Made by a program: the position numbers and the translations under genes. The notes beneath the pieces are model-generated. The model saw nothing but the letters and a program-made list of their open reading frames with translations, did no database searches and was not told the DNA's origin. This document shows, piece by piece, positions 36,701 through 46,306 of a stretch of 64,000 bases of DNA. The stretch is from Undaria pinnatifida (Eukaryota; Sar; Phaeophyceae; Laminariales; Alariaceae), in NCBI GenBank assembly GCA_012845835.1, contig JABAKD010000004.1, positions 372,001 to 436,000 of the forward strand. The letters run 5' to 3'. How positions within the stretch are numbered: position 1 is the stretch's first letter; each line of letters starts with the position of its first letter.

Positions 36701-38887
36701 AAACCTGGGATAAATTAGGGTTTGTTTGTGGTTGAGGTAAGGGCAGGGATGCGGTTAGAATTAGGGCTAGAGTTAGGGCTAAGATTAGGGTTGGCGTTAG
36801 TACGTGCGCCAGAATGGGACGTCGACTACAGCCACATTAAACATTAAAACCTGAAGTTGATTGTGGTGTTATGTAGGGTGGGTTGTATAGGGACGCGAAG
36901 AGGTGGGGGGTTAGGGGAAGGGTTAGGGTAAATGTTAGGGGAAGGGTTGAGGTTAGGGGAAGGGTCAAAGTTAGGGATATCCTACGGGTATAGTAGGGTT
37001 ATGGATATGGTCAGGTTTAGGAATTGAAGTGGGCGAAAAGGTCAATGGAGTTGAGCGAGGTGCGGGAAGTGCACGGATCCGCTTGTATGCTCCTGAGCCA
37101 CAGTGGCCGGTATAGTGTAACTTATAGCGATGCATAGCGATGCAGCTAGTCGTTGCGCACGATATGTAAACGATGTGTGTATCGAATGAAGGTTGGTGTT
37201 GCATACAGATCGATGTTGGGACATTTCCTTCGCATTGGAGATCACGTCACCGCGTTCTCCCCTTAGTGAGAGTGATCGAGACATTTTGTCATGCAATTTA
37301 CAATTTGCTCATTTCGGCTATATATGCTCAAAACAATTTGTTGAGCGACAACACGATTAACGAGGACAAGTACATGTCTCATTCCTCGTCCCAAGCGATC
37401 TGACCTAGAGTCCCGGATGATTCGGACCAATAATTTGAACTCGTTTCCGGTCGACAATCGTCAACTTCCTGAAGCACTGAGGCTGGGGAGGAACGGAGCT
37501 GAACTCAGTGTAGGACACACCCAGCCAACAACAAGGGTCTGAACCCGACCCTAAACACGAATGTATTGACCCCGGTTAAACTACCAGGTACAATCACGGT
37601 ACAATCACGGTACAATCAAGGTACAATCACGGTACAATCACGGTACAACCACGGTACAATCACGGTACAATCACGGTACAACCACGGTACAATCAAGGTA
37701 CAACCACGGTACAACCACGGTACAATTACGGTACTACCACGGTACAACCACGGTACAATCACGGTACAATCACGGTACAATCACGGTACAGCCACGGTAC
37801 AGCCACGGTACAATCACGGTACAATCACGGTACAACCACGGTACAATCACGGTACAATCACGTTTTTTGGGGTACGGCTGACTCGGGAATAGTGTGGAAT
37901 AATAAACATCCTTTATTGTGTAATACGCTAACGTCGTAGTAGTCGTCTGCTTTGGGATCTTGAAAAACATTCGTCTTCAGTATTTATTTCGCACACCCCG
38001 CTATGTCGCTCGCCACCCGGCCCCCAGCGACCGCACGCCCATGCCACGCGCACCTCACATACATATCACCCCTCCATGTCCCCGGCGACGCAACGGCTGA
38101 CGGTTCCCAACTCGGCGAGCGGGGGGCGTGCAAAGTCTCTTCCGGGGACGGCTCGCTCTCTCCCCTAGAAAAATAATCGCCAGAAATAATCGCTCAAAAT
38201 GTTTCCATAATACTACGTCTTAAACTTGAATTTTGAAAAACTAAAAAAAACGCTAAGAAGCGCTGTTTCAGGCACACAAGCCCGCTCAGCCGTCCGGAGG
38301 GACTAACTGTCTTAAAGTTAGTGTGGAAAGCGAAAAAAATGGAGGCCTCTCAGGCCCTCTCAGACGACTATGGATATTTGTAAGTACAGTACTTGTATGG
38401 TATAACCATCCCGTATCACTTGCAAACCAAATAATATCATGAAAAAGTTCATGGCATATGCGTACTATACTGTACCCGAAAAACCACACACATACATATC
38501 ATACCACATAGTATATACATACCTCGTGAATGCTCGGGAGGCGGGCGTAAGTGGAGAATCCACAGTAGCGGGGGAAGACGCTTGGGTCCGGCTGTCCGAC
38601 CATCCCGGTGTCTGAAACCATGCCTGGAGAAAATCGACGCATGCAATGAATGACGAAAGGATAGGCGCGGAAACAACGTGTGGGGGGGGGTTGGGGGCTA
38701 AAGTGAAGCACGATCGATGATCGATGATCGATGATCGATGATCGTTTGTCGGCAACTTTAAGCCCCGATTGCTCCTAGGTAACTTGAATTCACGTGTGAT
38801 TCCCGGCAAGTTGAAGTCACGCGGGGATTGTTCCGCTTGATAAGCAACGGATGGGAGGGCGACCATCGTCGAAATGCTACCGTTCAT
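27767..38887 (-). CDS. Agmatinase-family ureohydrolase, ten coding exons
   Basis: Binuclear-manganese hydrolase of the arginase/agmatinase superfamily; agmatinase converts agmatine to putrescine and urea. Coding exons in transcript order: 38887-38821, 38623-38523, 36704-36589 (or from 36695), 33301-33211, 32274-32173, 31338-31228, 29672-29574, 28925-28770, 28461-28353, 27849-27767. All phases match and give 344 residues. Landmarks: [20 protein letters not shown] (exon 3); metal ligands in [11 protein letters not shown] (exon 5), [16 protein letters not shown] (exon 6) and [20 protein letters not shown] (exon 8), the family signature; [12 protein letters not shown] (exon 9); [14 protein letters not shown] at the end. 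Exon 1 starts at an ATG directly after an acceptor, so the N-terminus may continue upstream. Family certain; agmatine as substrate is inferred and other guanidino compounds are possible. Exon 7 uses a GC donor. Confidence 0.93.
28515..28705. repeat. repeat H, copy 1 (ureohydrolase intron)
   Basis: Shares GGGCTGGTCG, TTACTTG(T)GCG-TGGCNAA, CTTGCGACACC and CCGAAGGGGA blocks with 30265-30450. The reverse complement has a tRNA-like GGNTTCAAATCCC block in copy 2, so a tRNA-derived origin is possible but weak. Confidence 0.55.
29690..29835 (+). repeat. tandem repeat of about 35-bp units beside ureohydrolase exon 7
   Basis: About four units sharing GGGC(A/G)GGAGG-(A/C)GGACAAAGGTACAG-GAGCGTGA-like sequence. 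Confidence 0.65.
29920..29970 (-). pseudogene. decayed copy of the ureohydrolase exon 7 acceptor edge
   Basis: Plus-strand TGCATGTCGATCAGAAGCCC plus GCCCTAGATCGCCTTTTG aligns with 29645-29680, the first codons of exon 7 ([11 protein letters not shown]) and its acceptor. The copy carries a 2-base insertion and a stop. It lies about 280 bp upstream of the exon in transcript order. Confidence 0.75.
30265..30450. repeat. repeat H, copy 2 (ureohydrolase intron)
   Basis: Partner of 28515-28705, with blocks in the same order and orientation. It is followed by short tandem repeats: AGCATGAATAGTATCATTAG-type at 30585-30665, a TACTTACTGTAC triplication at 30700-30738 and AGTATGGATAGTATG-type at 30885-30955. 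Confidence 0.55.
31018..31125 (+). repeat. tandem 18-bp repeat in ureohydrolase intron
   Basis: About six units of GGTCATTACCGCGGCCTT with substitutions, lying about 100 bp 3' of exon 6 in transcript order. Confidence 0.85.
31845..32208 (-). repeat. five tandem copies of the ureohydrolase exon 5 donor edge
   Basis: A roughly 60-bp unit spanning the last codons of exon 5 and its donor is repeated at about 31845, 31905, 31971 and 32034 (plus coordinates), with the working copy at 32146-32208. Plus-strand landmarks per unit are GGGTTTNCTANNAC, GGCGTTNACCTT and GGGTAGGATATGGTGT. Several decayed units keep a GT at the donor position. All lie 3' of the real donor in transcript order. Confidence 0.85.
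33460..33685 (-). pseudogene. two decayed copies of the ureohydrolase exon 4 acceptor edge
   Basis: Working edge at 33270-33360: plus strand GGGTACACCTCCGTGCCCAT, TTGTACCTTTTTCAAG. Copies at 33468-33560 (GGGTACACCTCCGTGCTCAT) and 33586-33680 (GGGCACACGTCCGTGCCCGT). The first copy still reads [10 protein letters not shown] in frame before diverging; exon 4 reads [10 protein letters not shown]. Confidence 0.85.
35345..35605 (+). repeat. tandem duplication with embedded TAGTCACTA micro-repeats
   Basis: Two units of about 115 bp: a run of AGTCACTAATAG-type 10-11-mers, then AATCAACCTAT, GGAAGAAAAA, ACAGGAAAATAAAGGAGGGG and TGGCATCGTAAGCACCGAT. The lines lie in ureohydrolase intron 3. Confidence 0.9.
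36180..36600 (+). repeat. A-tailed repeat (copy 2) flanked by a long direct duplication
   Basis: Positions 36357-36495 match 7692-7835. Outside it, AATAAACAGTTCACAAGCCA (about 36290) recurs as AATAAACAGTTTACGAGCCA (about 36512), and GGCACCACCACGTGGCCAGG (about 36203) as GGCACACCCAGGTGGCAAGG (about 36556). The second duplicated block runs to the donor of ureohydrolase exon 3. Confidence 0.75.
36705..37020 (+). repeat. degenerate GTTAGG-rich tract in the ureohydrolase intron
   Basis: Many TTAGGG, GTTAGGGG and related hexamers in one direction, beginning right beside the exon 3 acceptor. TTAGGG is a common eukaryotic telomere repeat. The tract is too impure to be a telomere itself. Confidence 0.6.
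37578..37862 (+). repeat. 11-bp minisatellite
   Basis: About 25 units of GGTACAATCAC with frequent GGTACAACCAC variants and a few others. Because 11 is not a multiple of 3, all frames cycle through a 33-base period and stay open; this explains the repetitive reading frames and they are not genes. It lies in ureohydrolase intron 2. Confidence 0.95.
38711..38742 (+). repeat. 8-bp GATCGATG tandem run
   Basis: About four units of GATCGATGAT-type sequence in ureohydrolase intron 1. Confidence 0.85.
38747..38845 (-). repeat. tandem copies of the ureohydrolase exon 1 donor edge
   Basis: On the minus strand the donor context AATCCCCGC/GTGACTTCAACTTGCC is followed about 30 bp later by AATCACAC/GTGAATTCAAGTTACC and then by AATCGGGGC/TTAAAGTTGCC. 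The first two keep a GT in the same phase, so either could serve as donor; using the second would add nine codons. Confidence 0.7.
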
Positions 38888-39049
38888 CTAAAAAAGAAGA
38901 GGTAACCGCATCTGCTGTGGTGGAGGATAGATCGAGGTAGCATCACCCGAGGAGGACTGAAAGCTCCGTATTCAACGAGAGGTACCGTACAGAGCTCTTA
39001 ATAAAAAACAAGGCAAAAAGAAAAGCAGACTGATATTGCAGGAATATGT

Positions 39050-39248
39050 TGTAAGGCTTAGTTTGGGTAATATTGGTTAACCTTGTGCAAGTGGAGTGTT
39101 ATAAGGCTTAGTTTGGGTAGGCTGTTGAATAACCTTTGCAAGTGGTCAAGCGGACTAATACCCCACTAGTACCTTAACAAATGGCGTCGTCGACAGACCA
39201 TAGGTTTTTTGGGTCGTGGGTTCAAATCTCACATCCACCATAATAAAC
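39050..39248 (+). repeat. SINE-A, truncated head plus full copy
   Basis: A 45-bp head at 39050-39094 directly abuts a full copy at 39095-39248. The full copy has the GGCTTAGTTTGGGTAGGC head, GCAAGTGGTCAAGCGGAC and a final GTGGGTTCAAATCTCACATC with CACCATAATAA. Confidence 0.8.
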
Positions 39249-39404
39249 TCTAACAAAGCAGGAGCATTCATCCCTTTCCGCGTAGGATGCTGGTTCCTTT
39301 TACAGTTCATTCATTTCTACAATCAATCGAGGGAGACGAAGTACAAGTTGCACGGATAGCTAAAATCACACCTGGCAGTCCGCCATGAGAGCAACCACCT
39401 CACT

Positions 39405-39755
39405 CTCAAGCCCGGGCTCCGCTCGCTTTTGATCAAAACCAGGCCCCCGCGTCCTTCAAAACTCCGCCCCACCCCCCTCACCGGTTATTCGACTTACAAG
39501 ATTCACTTGATAAAAGGATAAATTTCCCTTCACAGCTGTCAGATTTTGTCCCCCTCAGAAACGGGTTTTATAGTTTCCGCGCACAGACTGACTAAAATCA
39601 TCCTGTTGACCCTGATAGCTACACTGTAGTTGTAAGGGGAGTCGCCGACCTATATCCTTAATGAGGACACACAACTCGTAATGCGCGCGATCGGAGTATC
39701 ACACACAGCTTTCAAAGATGAGTTTCGACGAAATCTTCGATCTCACAGCTAGAGT
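39405..39755 (-). repeat. repeat D, copy 1
   Basis: Matches the inverted copy at 48484-48830 over about 350 bp: CACAGCTGTCAGATTTTGTC, CGCGCACAGACTGACTAA, CCTGTTGACCCTGATAGCTA, GCCGACCTATATCCTTAATG, then the D-core GATGAGTTTCGACGAAATCT with CTCACAGCT. No coding capacity. No terminal inverted repeats are clear, so its class is unknown. Confidence 0.8.
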
Positions 39756-39768
39756 GTATTTTCATTTT

Positions 39769-39906
39769 TTATAATAAACTGTTTCAGACTTTCCCCATGG
39801 CGAACTTGACAAATACTCTCCCCTGTATACCCTGGAAATGAAACGGCTTCGATGATTGACAGGTCCGCCCGTATATCCGGGCGACCTGCTATCCCGCCGT
39901 TTCAGG
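39769..39906 (+). repeat. repeat F, copy 2
   Basis: Partner of 17525-17650, beginning ATAATAAACTGTTTCAG and ending CTGCTATCCCGCCGTTTCAG. It sits directly between repeat D and a SINE-B copy. Confidence 0.75.
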
Positions 39907-39907
39907 G

Positions 39908-40212
39908 GAGGCGGTCGTCCCGGTGGCGTATCAGGTTATCCTCGAGCCTGGTATAGGTCAGTTTCGTGAGTTCGAATCCTCCCGAGCGCATGCTCGTATA
40001 AATTCGTGGGGACTTTTTCTTGTGCACAAATTGGCTTGCGGAAAACGCGAGAGCGTGAGTTAGCAACACTCGATGACAAATCGACGAGCAGTGGGATTGT
40101 TGAACTCTATGCGCGATAAAAATTGAGGGCAAGAACCGGGGGGGAGAAGGGACGACACCTGTGACCACGGCTTGTCCAGAAGCTGGAAAGTAGAAGTGTG
40201 TGAAAAAAAAGA
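39908..40212 (+). repeat. SINE-B copy (tRNA-derived, A-tailed)
   Basis: The tRNA-like head has GGTGGCGTATCAGGTTATCC (A-box-like) and GTGAGTTCGAATCCTCCCGA (B-box). A shared body with AAATCGACGAGCAGTGGGAT follows, ending GCTGGAAAGTAGAAGTG and an A-rich tail. A SINE-A copy begins immediately after the tail. Confidence 0.85.
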
Positions 40213-40213
40213 A

Positions 40214-40360
40214 AGTGTTATAAGGCTTAGTTTGGGTAAGCTATTGGTTAACCTTTTGCAAGTGTGGTAAAACGGACTAATACCCCACTAGAATAATACC
40301 TCAACAAATGGCGTCGTCGACAGACCATGGTTTTTTTGGGTCGTGGGTTCAAATCTAACG
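40214..40360 (+). repeat. SINE-A copy
   Basis: Head GTGTTATAAGGCTTAGTTTG through GGGTCGTGGGTTCAAATCTA; its 3' CCA end is lost. It abuts the A-tail of the SINE-B at 39908-40212. Confidence 0.8.
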
Positions 40361-41631
40361 TTTTGTTTTACTTAGTCTAAGATGGCAGGAAAACAACCAT
40401 AAGGTTGATACTCCATCACGTGATACTCAAACAGCTGCATGCGTGTGTGCACTTGCTATAAAATTGCCAAGGCTCGACTAAAAGGGCGAGGCGTGATCGA
40501 AGTTCCACAGACAGCAAAACACACGTCAACCGCCACGTAAGCCTTCAGAGGCCTGCGGATGCATTATTAGCGATAGGCGCCTTCCTCCTCCTTAGCTCGC
40601 GCACATTGGAGCTCCTACGGGGACGTTAAAGACTCACCCCAGAGTTTCAGGTGTTACGCTTCGGGCCGAGGGTAGGGTTAGGGTTAGGTGCCGGTCTTGA
40701 CGGCAGTGAAAGCTACAGCGACTGGATGCAACAGGTCTACTATGACGTGATAGACCACTCGTATCCAACTGGTGGGTTACCGTTCGTGCTGGTCTATACC
40801 GGTACTTGATCGATACACCGCTGTGCACACAATTGTCGGGTGAATTGCGTCACAAACAGGAACAGCGGAAGAGTGGTTCTATTTTCTGGTCATGTAATGC
40901 CCACACAAATCATAGGCCTCCAGTGGAACGTATCTTCACATGGGCAAAAAGCACCGATATGGGAGGAACATCAAGCTGGGAGCATGCCCGTCCGTGCTGC
41001 CTTGATGCTGGTATTCGCTTTTAATTGCAATACCCTGCCTGAAGCAACAACTAAATGTGTTTCCGCGAGCGCAAGCAAGGAGTCAACTAGGAATACGCCG
41101 TCCATCGCCCCCCCGCTACTCCGTGGCCAGTGCGGTATGCCGTTTAAGGTTGGGGTTGGGGTTAGGGTTAGCAGGATAGGGTTAGATCTCACGAGGGTAC
41201 TACAGGTGATACGGGCTGGTGCTCGATGCCACGTGCTTGCGGGGTGATCTACCGACCGAACATGTCAACCACACTGTAATCTCAGAAAAGATATTCCAGC
41301 CAAACTCGCGTCGCTCTAGACAAACTGCAGGCCGGTTGCTATCGGCATCGCCCCTGGTGCTACTCATGTGCTGCTGTAAAGTGGATATCACGAGGTGCAC
41401 CTACTCTCAAAGTTCGGCACATCCAAACATCTAAGCTATTACAGTTTGTTGTAAGCAGTACTTGAACCGTGTTTTCATAAAAAGTTGAAAAACGTCAGCT
41501 GTGAGTACAACCGATTGAAACTCAACTTTGCAAGCTGCGTGTGGTACATTAGATCTGTGTTTCAGTTATGACATGGTGTTCGTGAATTAAACCTGGTTGA
41601 TAATACAGAACCAGACCGGGGCATTTTTTTT

Positions 41632-41944
41632 TTTTCGCACACTTCTACTTTCCAGCTTCTGGACGAGCCGTGGTCACAGGTGTCGTCTCTTCTTCCCCCC
41701 GTTTCTTGCCTTCATTTTTTGTCGCGCATAGCTATTAGGGTTCAGCAATCCCACTGCTCGTGAATTTTTCATCAAGTGTTGCTAACTCACGCTCTCGCGT
41801 TTTCCGCAGGTCAATTTGTGCAAGAGAAAAAGTCCCCACGAACTTATACGCGTATGTATGCACTCGGGGGGGTTCGAACTCACGAAACTGCCCTATACCA
41901 GGCTCGAGGATAACCTGATACGTCACCGGGGCGACCGGCGTTAT
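41632..41944 (-). repeat. SINE-B copy, inverted
   Basis: A T-run at 41628-41640 is the inverted A-tail. CGCTCTCGCGTTTTCCGC and GGGTTCGAACTCACGAAACT are the body and B-box on the opposite strand. The 5' end at about 41944 abuts repeat E. Confidence 0.85.
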
Positions 41945-41949
41945 ATCGT

Positions 41950-42175
41950 AGGCTGACTCCCGATTTCACTTTTTATATTTTTCTGGCGGAGGTATGAATT
42001 GCGTCAGCTATAATATACCTGGTATGCGTGTACAACCTTCCGTTGGTTCATGTTTTTTTCTCTGGGGTATTCCTCAGCTCCAGAGTGACTGGAGCCTGTC
42101 CTGTGACCACGGACTCGACTGTGCGAGTTAATGGAACAACAACAACAACAAAACAACAACAACAACACAGCTTCA
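41950..42175 (-). repeat. repeat E, inverted uninterrupted copy
   Basis: Reverse complement matches 17285-17365 plus 17743-17885 as one continuous unit: AACAACAACA tract, GTCCTGTGACCACGGACT, CCAGAGTGACTGGAGCCTGT, TATTCCTCAGCTC, then GACTCCCGATTTCACTTTT-A at the far end. It shows what the interrupted copy looked like before insertion. Confidence 0.8.
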
Positions 42176-42452
42176 CAAAAAAATTACGGAAGGTCGTTCG
42201 CGCGTGGTTCTAAATAAATCACGCGAGATTGAGATTGGCAATGCAGTAAACCACGCGAGATGGAGATTGGCAAGGCTACGATATCGTACAGTATCCTGTA
42301 GATGAGATTCATTGAGATATGTACACTTTTGGTCGGAAATTTAAGGACCATGTCGATATTAATATATATATTGACAAGCCATTTATTTTTATGTCCAGAT
42401 AGGTATCTATCTACCTGCATCTACTGTTGGAATTGATGAGCCCTTTCCATCA

Positions 42453-42680
42453 CTCACGAGTTATGCTGCGGCCAACGGCACCATCGAATCCTGGCGCTGC
42501 GCGGTCATCACCACCAACCTCCACCCCTGCCTCCTCTGGGACGCGAGTCCCACCGCCGTTGCTGGCGGTACAGCAGTTAGAGGTACCGCTGCTCGCAACG
42601 CTGGCAACCATCTTCTTCTCAAGGACTACTTCAGAGGGGTCCGCCTGGGAAGAAAACGTCGTGAGGATGGGAGAAGCCAT
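42453..42680 (-). CDS. Possible first exon of an unrecognised divergent gene
   Basis: Minus-strand ATG at 42680 opens MASPILTTFSSQADPSEVVL and runs about 75 codons, rich in Ser, Gly and Val, to a good donor (ATAACTC/GTGAGTG) near 42453. A continuation exon could not be identified. Joining it to ureohydrolase exon 1 in this phase gives a stop, so it is not an upstream exon of that gene by this donor. The other strand is also open here, so it may be chance in GC-richer sequence. Confidence 0.3.
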
Positions 42681-43180
42681 GGATTGCAGAAGGGCGATGC
42701 GGTGATTGCTGCTCAGCGCTGCTCGAATGGGGCGGGGAGCAGAAGCTGAGGTAGCTGGAGGGGGTGGTGTGGTGTTGCGGTGGTGGTGATAGTGGCAGTT
42801 GTGGCGGTGGGGATCGAGACAAGCCGACCCGGGTGATCTATTAGTGGATCATCACCCAGATCATGTTGAGATTTCGCGAGACTAATCTCGCCGCAATTTC
42901 GGTAAGTTTCGTTTGGCCAATCACAACGAAGGTTCCGTGCTTTCCTTCTTCGAAAAACATGATAAGTGACCGAGGTTTGACCGATTTGACTGACTGACGT
43001 GTTAGACTGAAATAAGTATAATAAGGATATATGTGGCCTCGATGCGTCAAACTAGGCGTCGCAATATATAATTGACTTTTTTATCTCGCGTTCTTCCTTC
43101 TGCCGCATTGCCCGCACAGCGCCACCTCTCGACTTGCCGTGCTGTGCCCTTTGCCCACTTCCTGCCCACTCTCCACGACG

Positions 43181-46100
43181 ATGATTCCACCACCGGCCCG
43201 ACGAGAAGCACCCATTGTGGCAGCTCTGGCGAGCTTGCTGTTGCTCAGTTCCGCGCCCCGAGCGAGCGCTACCACTGCTGTTTCGTACGGGGCTCGGAGA
43301 ACCGTGTACTACCAAGATGCTGCGTGCAGGTTGGAATCGTTTCGAGAGTATGCCTACAACGCCAGGTCGATGGAAGCTGACCACTCGACAAGAGAAGGTA
43401 GGTGGTCTTATCGCAATGGCAGACTATATGCACGATGAACCCTGCTGTGCCTACCCTACCCAGTGTGCCTACCCTACCCAGTGTGCCTGGGATGGTGCCT
43501 CGCAGAGAAAGGGGAAGTGTCATCATATAAGCTCCGACATATTTTCCTATTCCTGAGTAATTTTGGCCGTTGATGACTTTAGTACAGGTGTAGTTCATTT
43601 TTGGTGCAGCCGCTCAACGGGACATGGCGCGCTGTGCCATCGCGCCATGCCTGACCATTTATAACAGCAACTATAGCAGCAGCAGTGTACACCAGCAATG
43701 TAAATATAATCTGTGCAACTTAGGCGCCGAGGCTCTCATGCTGCATGCCACGTCCGCGTTGATCGGGGTCTTGCCCTATTTCTGGTGCGCCCCTCCCTGC
43801 CTCCGGGTCAAAAATTTCGTCGATCCCATATTCTTGGCACGTCACAGCAGCAGCAGTGTCGCACACAGCCAGCGCACTCAAATGCCAGACAGGCAATGCC
43901 ATTGCTGCCCATGAGAACATCATATATACGTCTTCTTCGAGGGTTGCGCGTGTTGTGTGCCGTTGTGCAGCATGCAACGCTTTGATCGGAGTATTGCCTG
44001 GTTTCTGTCTCATGGTGCAGTGCACAAGCCTCCCTGCCTCTGGCTCGGAATCCCAAGATGGAGATTTTTAGGTCGATCTCTTGTTGTTTGCATTTAGTCT
44101 AAAACATCAGCGGTGCCTGTGCCCTAATAGGACACAAGACAAACACCCAACTACGTGCATAACGGCTGAGATCAGCGGTGAACGTCGTCTGTAGTCTGTA
44201 AGATTGCGCGCGTTGATATCGCTCGACCCCCGCTGTGCTTGCTTGTGCAATCGATCAGCTGTCGAAGTGCGCAGGCTCGCTCGATGTAATACATACCAGG
44301 GACTAGCTATACAGCAAGCCTCCCCTTCATCCATGATACAGCCCCAAAACCAGTAACTACTGCTGCTTTCTCCGGTTTCGTAGATTCCGTGCTTCGTTAC
44401 GAAAACTCAAACTCCGACAGGCGCACGCATGAGCCATGTGCCATGTGGCGTAAAAACGCGCATGGAAAGATGGCGGGTTGGTGTAATGGTATGCTGCACA
44501 AAGGCACTGACCTTGGGCACCGTTCGCCGGTTGCACATATTAACATTGCGCACTGCTGTTTGCACATTTTTAAGCATTCGAGTACTGTACGTTGATGATG
44601 CAAGCGGCATTCGTGGGGAGAATAACATTGGTATCTCAGCCATCTGGGGTGTTGAGCTTGATTACTGGAAGCACCCCTCCTGGTATTATAGCACCGTTGG
44701 AACACCTGTGCCACCGTGTAACACGCAAAATAACGCATACCAGTACCTGGTAATGTACAATTAAGCATTGTTGTTGTTGTTGTTGTTGTTCTCACATTAA
44801 CTCGCATAATCAAGTCCGTGGTCACAGGACAGGCTCCAGTCACTCTGGATCTGAGGAATACCATAGCTACACACGACACACCGCACGGGACGAATCTCGG
44901 AACCGATTTGATCTAACACAGGGATCGCACACGCAGCAAACATCTTGGTGTTGGAACGAGCTAATGTTAATAATAGTCGAGATCTTTCCGTAGGTCGCTT
45001 TGGTTGCTGTGCGTGTGGACTCTTCGTGCACTGCTGTTTCCGTTCGAAAGAAAACAACCGCGGAAACTCGTCCGAAGCGGGGGATGCTACTATCTTTCTT
45101 GCGTGTTGTGTGTTGTGCGCGGTACGCCTGCGAGTGCACCATTTCATTTGTACCCCGCACCTTTTCGACGGCCAGAGGCCTAAGCACCTCGGAAATGCAG
45201 AAACGCATGCGCAGCGATAAGCGAGAAGGAATGGTCTATTCTAAAACGAGCCTGAGCGGCAATGAGTACTCGGTAACGTGAAAACATACATGACCGCGTG
45301 AAAGTTGGCCTTTCAAGTTTACGAACAAGGCTACATACGCCTGTGTGCGTGGGAGTATATCACATGGTTCAAATCGAAAATCGAGGGAATATAAAAAAAT
45401 CACCAGTGGTGGTTTCGTGTTTTGAAGGCTTTGTTCAATACCCGCCAAAACAACCGGTTTATAACCGGTTTGTTGTTTTTGATGATAACGCCTCCTATCC
45501 GGTTTTCGTTTTGTCGAACATACTATCCGGTGCGACGGGATATTGGAGTGAAAGAAAAGGGCATCGCGCTTTGTTGTTCGGTGTTGAACGCCTCGTTTCG
45601 CGCTCCTCATTACAAGAACTGGTGGGAATCACGAACATGACAGCATGACATGGTGGCATGTCTTGAGCACTGACTTTCTGCTTGCATCGACCCCTTTACC
45701 CTAAGAACCGCATGCGCGCGCTTTTGGGGACAAAACGCTTGCAATTAGCAGAACACTTGCAATTAGTGTAGGATGATGTTTGCAGTGGCAAAAGGGTCAT
45801 ATTGTAACGCCCCAGAACTTGTAATTGTATCGTAGTTAAACAAATAGTTTGCTCGGAAGTTTTGTCCTCGTAACGGGAATGCAAAGCTACTATTGTAGCA
45901 CTGCGTTGAGGCCCTTGTGTTCAATAATAGTCGAACGTGCCTCTTGCTCCGCGTTACCGAAGTCAAAATGTCAAGCGCCAAAAACTTATAACGTACCATG
46001 GTAATGAAGATTTGCTTCTGTACAACAGGTCATGGACGTTGCCGTATCCCTGGGACCTGGCAGCTGCGAGCTACACTGAGTTCAGTTGGTTTGTTTTCGT

Positions 46101-46265
46101 ATGGAAATGATACCTCTACAAGCTTTAGTGACAGCCTGCAGCAGCAGTACACATGCAGACTCCTTTCCTTGTGCCCTTTCACGTCCACGGGCTACGCAGA
46201 TTACTTTAATAAACAAAACATGGACAGTAGTGAAGGTGATCACCAGCAACAACAACAGCAACAGC

Positions 46266-46306
<41 letters not shown>

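Larger units (their letters stand above)
38888..43180. other. intergenic repeat island between divergent genes
   Basis: Beyond the named repeats, short TTAGGG runs occur at 40670-40690 and 41140-41180, and a D-core motif at 41487-41555. The TATA-like ATATATAATTGAC at about 43063-43076 precedes the plus-strand gene at 43181. No intact mobile-element protein is present here. Confidence 0.6.

Noticed and set aside
37566-37892. Long open frames of [11 protein letters not shown] type
   Set aside because: They are translations of an 11-bp minisatellite, which stays open in several frames on both strands.
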